Assembly: GCA_023141985.1 (NCBI GenBank)
Contig: JAGLKH010000259.1
Coordinates: 1-5,876 of the forward strand
Reading direction: 5' to 3'
Length of the DNA stretch: 5,876 nucleotides
From: Flavobacteriaceae bacterium
Lineage (GTDB): Bacteria; Bacteroidota; Bacteroidia; Flavobacteriales; Flavobacteriaceae
Part shown: positions 1 through 5,172 of the stretch, in pieces
How positions within the stretch are numbered: position 1 is the stretch's first letter
Layout: each line of letters starts with the position of its first letter
Notes under the pieces: model-generated
The model's database searches: none
Seen by the model: the letters and a program-made list of their open reading frames with translations, nothing else
Told to the model about the DNA's origin: nothing
Program-made: the position numbers and the translations under genes

Positions 1-153
1 AGCTATAGGGTTTCACTTACTTTACATCTTATTGAAGGTTATGATTACGAAGAAATAAGTGATATCATGAATATTTCTTATGCTAACTGTCGCACTACAA
101 TTTCGCGTGCTAAAGAGAGTTTAAGACAAAAATTACAGCATGCTACTGTATAA
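1..153 (+). CDS. ECF-type RNA polymerase sigma factor, C-terminal end (partial)
   Basis: The frame is open from the first base to a TAA at 151-153 and gives the last 50 residues of a protein whose start lies outside the window. The segment reads as sigma-70 region 4, which contacts the -35 promoter element: an acidic first helix with Y-D-Y-E-E-I-S-D-I-M, a turn at N-I-S-Y, and a recognition helix C-R-T-T-I-S-R-A-K followed by E-S-L-R-Q-K-L. The spacing of E-I, the small turn residues and the R-A-K/R plus L pattern is typical of ECF sigma factors. The following gene begins 12 bases later and encodes a membrane protein that fits an anti-sigma factor, the usual partner arrangement. The regulon, promoter sequence and region 2 cannot be seen. 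Identification as an ECF sigma factor is strong; the ECF subgroup is unknown. Confidence 0.9.
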   Translation, partial: SYRVSLTLHLIEGYDYEEISDIMNISYANCRTTISRAKESLRQKLQHATV

Positions 154-165
154 TATTATATAATA

Positions 166-729
166 ATGAAAAATGATAATTTAAATACATTGTTTAAAAA
201 TCTCGAAAATGATTTTGATATTGAATCTCCTGGTTTAGGTCATCAACAACGTTTTTTAGATAAATTGAATAATCAAAGTGAAAGCATTAGACAGGTTTCT
301 ATACCTCACAGAAGTTTCTGGAAACCTTTAATTGGTATTGCAGCATCTATAGTATTGTTGATTTCACTCTTTATTGGATTACAACAAGATAGCAACTCCA
401 AAGATCTGGCAAGTGTTTCTCCGGAAATGGAAAATACTCAAAATTTCTTTTCTAATGTCATAGCAGAAGAACTTTCAAAGTTAGAAGTTGAAACGTTTCC
501 AGAAGCGCAGATACTTATTAAGGATGCTATGACTCAAATAAAAATTCTTGAGATGAATTATGAACAGTTAAAACAAAATTTAAACGAAAGTGGTGAAGAT
601 AAGCGTGTTATTTATGCGATGATTACCAACTTTCAAAATAGAATAGATGTATTACAAAATGTATTACAACAAATTGAAGATGTTAAACAATTAAAAAACA
701 ATACTTATGAAAACAGCACTACTATATAA
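166..729 (+). CDS. Single-pass membrane anti-sigma-like protein with periplasmic helical domain
   Basis: A 187-residue protein directly after the sigma gene. Residues 1-50 are polar and probably cytoplasmic, and contain G-H-Q-Q-R-F-L-D-K-L (25-34), resembling the H-x-x-R-F-x-x-K-L stretch I associate with Bacteroidota anti-sigma proteins. Residues about 53-72 form one hydrophobic membrane segment preceded by H-R and W-K. Residues about 85-178 are Glu/Gln/Lys/Leu-rich and look entirely helical, with heptad-like stretches at 115-140 and 147-175 separated by a polar E-S-G-E-D-K turn, so a periplasmic helical hairpin or coiled coil is likely. By analogy with sigma/anti-sigma pairs, the N-terminus would hold the sigma factor at the membrane and the periplasmic part would sense envelope state. 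No zinc-binding HxxxCxxC motif is present, so it is not a ZAS-type anti-sigma. The ATG at 166 is the first start after the sigma stop. The 3' end overlaps the next gene by 23 bases. The role is inferred from position and topology. Confidence 0.75.
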   Translation: MKNDNLNTLFKNLENDFDIESPGLGHQQRFLDKLNNQSESIRQVSIPHRSFWKPLIGIAASIVLLISLFIGLQQDSNSKDLASVSPEMENTQNFFSNVIAEELSKLEVETFPEAQILIKDAMTQIKILEMNYEQLKQNLNESGEDKRVIYAMITNFQNRIDVLQNVLQQIEDVKQLKNNTYENSTTI

Positions 730-1798
730 AACTATAGTTGTCTTATTTATCATTCCGACTTTAGTTTTAGGAAGCAATACGACCAACTTAAAAGGTAAGT
801 ACACAGAATCCAAAACTATAAATAAAGAATTTACTGTAAATCCTGATGCTACATTAAAAGTAGACAACAGTTATGGAAACATTGAAGTTGTTACCTGGAA
901 CGAAAATCGTGTAGAAATTGAAGTTACTATTACAACAAATGGTAATAACAAAGAAAAAGTACTAAAGAAGCTCGATCAAATTACTGTAGAATTCGATAAC
1001 TCTCCAAACTTCGTTTCTGCAAAAACAAGATTTAGCAAAAGTAGATCCTGGTGGAGTTGGAACTGGGGGAATAATAATATAAACATGAAAATTAATTATG
1101 TTATTAAATTACCGATTACTAATAATGTAGATTTAAGCAATGACTATGGAAGTATTAACTTAGATAAACTTGAAGGTCATGCGAAAATTGACTGCGATTA
1201 CGGTAAAATTACAACCAAAGAGCTCATGGCAGATAATAACTTTATTAGTTTTGATTATACTAACAACAGTTATTTTGAATATATAAAAAGTGGAAAGATA
1301 AATGCTGATTATAGTGGGTTTACAGTTAGTAAAACCAATGACTTACAAATTAACGCAGACTACTCAAAATCTATAGTTGAAATAGCCGAAGATGTAAGTT
1401 ATAATTGCGACTACGGTTCTCTTACTATTGATAAAGTAAACAATGTAAATGGAGATGGAGACTATTTAACTACTCGTATTGGCGATGTTTATAAAAATGT
1501 AACTATCAATGCAGATTATGGTTCTTTTAAAATAGATAACATGACTGATAATGCTGGAGACGTTGATATTGAATCAGATTATATGAAAATCACAATAGGT
1601 TATTCTCCCAATTATAACTTCAATTTTAATATCGATTTAGAGTATGCTTCATTAAGAGGACAGGATGATTTAGAAATCACTAAACAGAAAATTGAATCCG
1701 GAGACAAATACTATGCTGGATATTATGGTAATAATAATTCAGGAAATACCATCAAAATATCTTCCGATTATGGAAGTGTAACTTTTAATAAAAATTAA
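707..1798 (+). CDS. Secreted DUF4097-like beta-repeat protein (putative adhesin family)
   Basis: A 363-residue exported protein. Residues 1-22 form a signal peptide (K2, K8, hydrophobic core V-V-L-F-I-I-P-T-L-V-L-G) with no lipobox cysteine. The mature part opens with a beta-rich domain (about 38-135) containing L-K-V-D-N-S-Y-G-N-I-E-V, the typical entry of DUF4097/DUF2807-type domains. It then has a Trp-rich patch (S-W-W-S-W-N-W at 114-120) and a long run of short beta repeats (about 140-360) carrying D-Y-G, D-Y-S or similar once per repeat. This pattern fits a right-handed beta-solenoid outside the cytoplasm. The family is called putative adhesin, but its biochemical role is not established. 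The ATG at 707 lies inside the anti-sigma gene; it is preferred because it supplies the signal peptide and the next Met is at residue 127. The 23-base overlap suggests translational coupling. The four-gene spacing puts it in the sigma-factor operon, so it is likely under the same control. Confidence 0.82.
   Translation: MKTALLYKTIVVLFIIPTLVLGSNTTNLKGKYTESKTINKEFTVNPDATLKVDNSYGNIEVVTWNENRVEIEVTITTNGNNKEKVLKKLDQITVEFDNSPNFVSAKTRFSKSRSWWSWNWGNNNINMKINYVIKLPITNNVDLSNDYGSINLDKLEGHAKIDCDYGKITTKELMADNNFISFDYTNNSYFEYIKSGKINADYSGFTVSKTNDLQINADYSKSIVEIAEDVSYNCDYGSLTIDKVNNVNGDGDYLTTRIGDVYKNVTINADYGSFKIDNMTDNAGDVDIESDYMKITIGYSPNYNFNFNIDLEYASLRGQDDLEITKQKIESGDKYYAGYYGNNNSGNTIKISSDYGSVTFNKN
1142..1771 (+). 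repeat. D-Y-(G/S) repeat array within the DUF4097-like gene
   Basis: Within the protein, the tyrosine of a D-Y motif falls at residues 147, 165, 184, 202, 219, 236, 253, 271 and 292, with E-Y at 313 and D-Y again at 355. Steps are 18, 19, 18, 17, 17, 17, 18, 21, 21 and then 42 (two turns with one motif absent). The motif is followed by G or S and then alternating hydrophobic residues, as expected if each unit is one turn of a beta-helix with stacked Asp-Tyr pairs. An earlier S-Y-G at 55-57 is related in sequence but lies outside the regular run. The repeats are degenerate at the DNA level, so they are old. Confidence 0.8.
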
Positions 1799-1825
1799 AT
1801 ATTAATCAAAAAACAATAAACAGTT

Positions 1826-2551
1826 ATGAACAAATCAATCGTATTATTAGCAGCATTAATGCTTTCTACCCTGTCTCATGCACAATGGTGGGGAAATGAA
1901 AAAGTAAAAGGAAATGGCAACATGAGCACAGAAACGAGAACTACAGGAGACTATGACGGAATAAAATGTGCAGGATCTATGGATTATATTTTGGTGGCTG
2001 GTGCAGAAGGTAATATCAAAATTGAAGGCGAAGAAAATTTGCTAAAACATATTATCACAGAAGTTAAAAATGGTAATCTTATAGTTAAAGTTGAAAAAGG
2101 TATAAACTTAAGGCCAAGTTTTAATAAAACCTTAAAAATTACAATTCCATTTAAAGATATTAGTAAGGTATCTTTGGCCGGTTCTGGAGATTTATGGAAC
2201 AAAGATAAAATTACTGCAACAGATCTGGATGTATCTTTAGCTGGTTCTGGAGACATTGTTCTGGATATTGAGACAACATCGGTAGAAGGTAGTATTGCTG
2301 GTTCCGGAGATCTCACATTAAAAGGTGACACTAATAATTTAGAAGCCAAAGTTGCTGGTTCAGGAGATTTTCATGGGTTTGAATTACAAGCAAACCATAC
2401 TATTGTCTCGGTTGCTGGTTCAGGTGATGCAGAAGTTGTAAGCAATGAAACTTTAAAAGCAAGAGTTGCCGGTTCTGGTGATATTGAATATAGAGGTAAT
2501 CCTGGTAAAGAAGATACTAAAGTTTCAGGATCTGGAAGTATAAGTAATTAA
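1826..2551 (+). CDS. Secreted head-GIN domain (DUF2807) protein
   Basis: A 241-residue exported protein, 27 bases after the DUF4097-like gene, with no hairpin between them. Residues 1-19 are a clear signal peptide ending S-H-A, giving a mature protein that begins Q-W-W-G; there is no lipobox. Residues about 35-115 form the first part of a DUF2807 domain, with G-D-Y-D-G-I-K-C-A-G-S-M-D-Y-I-L-V then alternating beta strands. From residue 116 it is an array of A-G-S-G-D repeats predicted to form a beta-solenoid. The domain is very common in Bacteroidota, often beside DUF4097 or PspC-type genes; its molecular function is not known. Position and spacing make it the last gene of the sigma/anti-sigma operon, ending 23 bases before a strong terminator hairpin. 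No Shine-Dalgarno is evident upstream of the ATG, which is usual for this phylum. The family call is secure; the role at the cell surface or periplasm is inferred. Confidence 0.9.
   Translation: MNKSIVLLAALMLSTLSHAQWWGNEKVKGNGNMSTETRTTGDYDGIKCAGSMDYILVAGAEGNIKIEGEENLLKHIITEVKNGNLIVKVEKGINLRPSFNKTLKITIPFKDISKVSLAGSGDLWNKDKITATDLDVSLAGSGDIVLDIETTSVEGSIAGSGDLTLKGDTNNLEAKVAGSGDFHGFELQANHTIVSVAGSGDAEVVSNETLKARVAGSGDIEYRGNPGKEDTKVSGSGSISN
2171..2548 (+). repeat. AGSGD repeat array in the head-GIN gene
   Basis: Seven successive units begin at residues 116, 137, 156, 175, 195, 213 and 232 (bases 2171, 2234, 2291, 2348, 2408, 2462 and 2519), each opening with a two-residue strand plus A-G-S-G-D. The last is degenerate, K-V-S-G-S-G-S. 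Steps are 21, 19, 19, 20, 18 and 19 residues. The serine is always a TCN codon and the core bases are close to GGTTCNGGNGAY in the first six units, so the motif is conserved in DNA as well as protein. The flanks of each unit differ freely. A lone relative, C-A-G-S-M-D, lies at residues 48-53. Confidence 0.9.
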
Positions 2552-2574
2552 TTTTAAATTTATATAAAACAAAG

Positions 2575-2604
2575 AAGCGTCACTTAATAAGTGGCGCTTT
2601 TGTT
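2575..2604 (+). terminator. Rho-independent terminator, probably bidirectional
   Basis: An 11-base arm AAGCGTCACTT (2575-2585), the loop AAT and the arm AAGTGGCGCTT (2589-2599) pair throughout with a single G-T wobble, followed by TTTGTTAT. It begins 23 bases after the head-GIN stop codon. Read on the minus strand, the same stem is followed by CTTTGTTTTATAT, so it could also stop transcripts from the convergent lipoprotein gene that ends at 2716. Confidence 0.85.
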
Positions 2605-2622
2605 ATATAAACTAATCAATGT

Positions 2623-2646
2623 CTATTTAACATATTTTGTTTTAGT
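2623..2646. repeat. Direct repeat, copy 1 (downstream of the lipoprotein gene)
   Basis: Matches 3836-3859 at 22 of 24 positions in the same orientation, with 20 consecutive identical bases (2627-2646 against 3840-3859). With its partner it brackets a segment of about 1.2 kb that carries only the lipoprotein gene and its short leader. Confidence 0.8.
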
Positions 2647-2649
2647 GCC
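2623..2649 (-). pseudogene. Relic copy of the 3' end of the UMF1-like transporter gene
   Basis: Read on the minus strand, these 27 bases give G-T-K-T-K-Y-V-K-stop. The complete transporter gene at 3836-5152 ends G-T-I-T-K-T-K-Y-V-K-stop. The DNA agrees at 22 of 24 bases over 2623-2646 versus 3836-3859; then the relic lacks six bases (AATAGT on the plus strand, flanked by TAGT microrepeats) and matches for three more. Upstream of this point similarity stops: an in-frame TAG lies at 2650-2652 and the preceding 21 codons (2653-2715) do not resemble the transporter. This stretch has no start codon and is not expected to be translated. It is best explained as a leftover of an insertion or duplication. 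Chance similarity is possible but unlikely at this length. The remaining bases from 2653 to 2715 hold nothing else I can name. Confidence 0.55.
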
Positions 2650-2715
2650 CTATTTTTTAAACCAACCACTTTTTAGGATACTTTCTTTAAATAGCGATTT
2701 TTCTGTTATAAATAA

Positions 2716-3798
2716 TTAATTAAAATAAGTCACGCAAAAACTACCTTCAGTAATTTCATAAGTTCCTACTCCAGTTAAAAAAGGTTCTGCTGTAAATTCA
2801 AACGTTCCCATTAATATTCTCTTAAAAACATCATGTAATGTTATTGTTAATGTTCCTTTTGCAATATGATAATCTGTATCACTTAAACTATATGTTCCAT
2901 TTGGGAGATTTGGCAAAGGAGAAGCAAAAGTATAAGTTCCTGCTGTTATATTAGAATCCATTACTAAACTAATAATTTCATCATTTCTTCTTGCATCAAA
3001 ACCGATCATACCAAAATTATTCCTAAATCCTTGTATTAAGGTTTCTACATATTCGACACCATCAACTTTGGCGAAAAATTCATTTTCGTAATTATCAGGT
3101 AACCTAGTATATGGAATATTAGTGAAAGAGCCGTTGGTAAATTCTTTTGTACTACTATTAGGATTATGTCCTGTAAAATGGAATGTCCCAGAGATTGTTG
3201 CGTTAGCTTCATCGATTTCAGTAACAGTAATTTCGCCTTGTGAGTCAATAAAATTTGTAACAGACTCCCAAGTATTTGAACTTCCACTTTCTTGAATATA
3301 TGTAGCACTATTTGGTTCGTTCATATTGCTTATAACTCCTAGTTGGTATGTCCCAGGTATTATTTCAAAAAGTGTTAATGAAACAGTTTCCCCATTGGTT
3401 CCACTTTGCCCTGTAATATTTATAACTTCATTATTAATGGTAGCACTTGCCAAATCTGCAATAAAAGTTTGTCCATCAAAATCTACTTGGAAATTACCAT
3501 TTGGTGATACATAAGTACAATCACCTAAAGCATCAATCGTAGATTTTAGGCTTCCATCAGCATCTCCACAAGCTGTAATTTGATTTTCTAAAGCCTCTAC
3601 ATAGGCAGTACATAATTCAGTATAATTATCTTCCGTTGCAGAATCAAAATTTGTTGCAGTTGTAATAATATCTTGAGATGCTGTTTCGCAAGATATAGTG
3701 TTTTCCTCTGCAAAAAAATCACCTTCATAAGGTTCGTTATCACATTTAAATGCAGTAAGCAAAATGAAAAATGATAAAAAAAGACTTACTCTTTTCAT
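2716..3798 (-). CDS. DUF6252-like exported protein, probable lipoprotein, with two tandem beta domains
   Basis: A 360-residue exported protein. Residues 1-18 are a signal peptide (K-R, then a Leu/Phe-rich core) ending T-A-F-K before Cys19. The next residues, D-N-E-P-Y-E-G-D-F, resemble the acidic start of many flavobacterial lipoproteins, but Lys at -1 is unusual for a lipobox. Residues about 33-97 look helical with cysteines at 37, 63, 77 and 94 that could form two disulfides. Two related beta-rich domains follow, about 103-230 and 241-360. Each begins F-x-x-x-(V/F)-D-G and has S-L-x-(L/M) then G-T-Y. Each ends with a G-x-(I/L)-T-(V/I)-T strand, G-T-F-x-F-T and G-S-F. This arrangement matches my recollection of DUF6252 family proteins, whose function is unknown. 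The ATG at 3798 lies 37 bases after the transporter gene on the same strand, so co-transcription is possible. Direct repeats flanking it suggest it was added at this spot. Confidence 0.78.
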   Translation of the reverse strand: MKRVSLFLSFFILLTAFKCDNEPYEGDFFAEENTISCETASQDIITTATNFDSATEDNYTELCTAYVEALENQITACGDADGSLKSTIDALGDCTYVSPNGNFQVDFDGQTFIADLASATINNEVINITGQSGTNGETVSLTLFEIIPGTYQLGVISNMNEPNSATYIQESGSSNTWESVTNFIDSQGEITVTEIDEANATISGTFHFTGHNPNSSTKEFTNGSFTNIPYTRLPDNYENEFFAKVDGVEYVETLIQGFRNNFGMIGFDARRNDEIISLVMDSNITAGTYTFASPLPNLPNGTYSLSDTDYHIAKGTLTITLHDVFKRILMGTFEFTAEPFLTGVGTYEITEGSFCVTYFN

Positions 3799-3803
3799 GA
3801 TAT

Positions 3804-3825
3804 ATTGAATTTATTATGATTCAAT
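3804..3825 (-). other. Weak inverted repeat in the leader of the lipoprotein gene
   Basis: ATTGAAT (3804-3810) and ATTCAAT (3819-3825) are perfect complements around an eight-base loop, between the transporter stop codon and the lipoprotein start codon. It is AT-only apart from one G-C pair and lacks a T tract. It may be an operator or mRNA structure, or chance in AT-rich DNA. No Bacteroidota promoter (TTTG, then TAnnTTTG) is visible in the 37-base gap. Confidence 0.25.
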
Positions 3826-3835
3826 CCTAAATAAA

Positions 3836-3859
3836 TTACTTAACATATTTTGTTTTAGT
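3836..3859. repeat. Direct repeat, copy 2 (last codons of the transporter gene)
   Basis: This is the 3' end of the UMF1-like transporter coding region, including its stop codon, and is repeated at 2623-2646. The distance between the copies is 1213 bases, nearly all of it taken up by the lipoprotein gene. Confidence 0.8.
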
Positions 3860-5152
3860 AATAGTGCCTAATACTATAAAAGCTATTAAAAAGAAAGTAC
3901 CCAAAAGCAGTACAGACCATTGCATAGAATTTGTTAATGCAATTAATAATCCAAATATAATCATTCCTAACACAATGGCTATTTTCTCTGCAACATCATA
4001 AAAACTAAAATACGTAGCATGATCTTCTGTTTCGGGTAATAATTTTGAATAAGTAGATCGAGATAACGACTGTATTGCACCCATTACCAAACCAATCAAA
4101 CCACCAAGAGCATAAAAATATGTAGTTACATTTGGTTGTTCCTTATCCAACATAAAAGCTGTAAAACATACTATTCCCCATATGGCAATTGTTATTTTCA
4201 AAGTTTTCAAGTTTCCAATTTTATTAGATAATCTCGAAAATAAAAATGCACCAAAAATACCTACTATTTGCACTAATAGAATTGTTAATATAAGATTGGT
4301 TGTAGGTAAACCTAACTCTTTACTGCCAAATATTCCAGCCATTAAAATTATGGTTTGTACACCAACACTATAAAAGAAAAATGAAATTAAAAACGTTCTC
4401 AATTGAGGATAGTTAACTAAATCTTTAGCAACAATTTTTAATTCTCTAAAGCCTTTTAAAATATAGTCCTTTTGTGGTTTATGATTATAAACATTATTAG
4501 GAAGTTTTCTATACGTAATTTGCGCAAACCCTAACCACCAAATACCCACTATAAGAAATGTAATACGTGGCGCAAGAGTAGAATCAGTAATTCCAAACCA
4601 TTCTGGTTTCTGTACCATCACCAAACTAAAAAGTAATAGTAATATAGAGCCAGAATAACCAAATATAAATCCTTTTGCACTCACATTATCTTGTTGTTCC
4701 GGATATGCAACTTCAGGTAAATATGCATTATAAAATACAATACTACCCCAAAATCCAATACTTGCAGTAATTGTAAATACGATTGCTATCCAAAGGGTTT
4801 CTTCTCCTTTAAAAAAGAACAAACTCATTACGGACAACGATCCTAACAAGCAAAAGAATTTTAAAAACTTAAGCTTGTTTCCGGTATAATCTGCAATTCC
4901 AGATAGTATAGGAGAAATAAAGGCTACAATTAAAAAAGAGAATGCTAAAGTATAATCGTATAATGTAGTTGAATTCCATGATGTTCCCAAAAACTGAATA
5001 TCTCCTTCTACACTCGCAAAAGATTCAGTAATACTACTATAGTAAATAGGAAACACAGCAGTACTTATCACTAAAGAATACACAGAGTTTGCCCAATCAT
5101 AAAATGCCCAGGCATTAATTAATTTTTTACTTCCTTTTTCTAATTTATTCAT
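3836..5152 (-). CDS. UMF1/Atg22-like MFS transporter (complete copy)
   Basis: A 438-residue polytopic membrane protein with about twelve hydrophobic segments, a normal length for a major facilitator. The N-terminus has A-W-A-F-Y-D-W-A-N-S-V-Y (14-25), the hallmark of the UMF1 family related to yeast Atg22, followed by V-I-S-T-A-V-F-P-I-Y-Y. The loop between segments 2 and 3 carries G-I-A-D-Y-T-G-N-K-L-K (85-95), the MFS signature position. A second conserved block, Q-S-L-S-R-S-T-Y-S-K-L-L-P-E-T (361-375) then Y-F-S-F-Y-D-V-A-E-K (381-390), sits between late helices. It would act in the inner membrane; the substrate is unknown, although Atg22 exports amino acids from the yeast vacuole. It lies 20 bases after a homologous gene on the same strand and 37 bases before the lipoprotein gene. 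The ATG at 5152 gives the family's usual short leader before the F-Y-D-W-A-N-S motif. Confidence 0.9.
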   Translation of the reverse strand: MNKLEKGSKKLINAWAFYDWANSVYSLVISTAVFPIYYSSITESFASVEGDIQFLGTSWNSTTLYDYTLAFSFLIVAFISPILSGIADYTGNKLKFLKFFCLLGSLSVMSLFFFKGEETLWIAIVFTITASIGFWGSIVFYNAYLPEVAYPEQQDNVSAKGFIFGYSGSILLLLFSLVMVQKPEWFGITDSTLAPRITFLIVGIWWLGFAQITYRKLPNNVYNHKPQKDYILKGFRELKIVAKDLVNYPQLRTFLISFFFYSVGVQTIILMAGIFGSKELGLPTTNLILTILLVQIVGIFGAFLFSRLSNKIGNLKTLKITIAIWGIVCFTAFMLDKEQPNVTTYFYALGGLIGLVMGAIQSLSRSTYSKLLPETEDHATYFSFYDVAEKIAIVLGMIIFGLLIALTNSMQWSVLLLGTFFLIAFIVLGTITKTKYVK

Positions 5153-5172
5153 ATAAAAACATTAAAAGTTAA

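Noticed and set aside
1984..2349. Minus-strand open frame of 121 codons with repeated S-P-E-P-A
   Set aside because: It is the reverse reading of the AGSGD repeats in the head-GIN gene, which has a signal peptide and a family match. The regularity is inherited from the real gene.
2653..2715. In-frame 21-codon extension of the lipoprotein gene beyond its TAA, ending K-S-G-W-F-K-K-stop
   Set aside because: The frame match has a one-in-three chance, there is no start codon, and the lipoprotein's second domain is already complete at 2716.
3045..3308. Minus-strand open frame of 87 codons inside the lipoprotein gene
   Set aside because: It is a shadow frame of a gene with a clear signal peptide and duplicated domain, with no recognisable features of its own.
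3326..3514. Plus-strand open frame of 62 codons
   Set aside because: It is antisense to the lipoprotein gene, with no signal, family resemblance or regulatory context.
2672..3832. Possible terminal inverted repeat TTTAGGAT near the two ends of the repeat-flanked segment
   Set aside because: It is only about eight bases, is not at the exact ends, and such words are frequent in AT-rich DNA; there is no transposase to go with it.
3799..3835. Separate promoter for the lipoprotein gene
   Set aside because: No TTTG / TAnnTTTG pair of the Bacteroidota type is visible in the gap; the promoter may lie within the transporter gene or be shared.
4182..4373. Plus-strand open frame of 63 codons
   Set aside because: It is antisense to transmembrane segments of the transporter gene; such frames are common opposite hydrophobic coding sequence.
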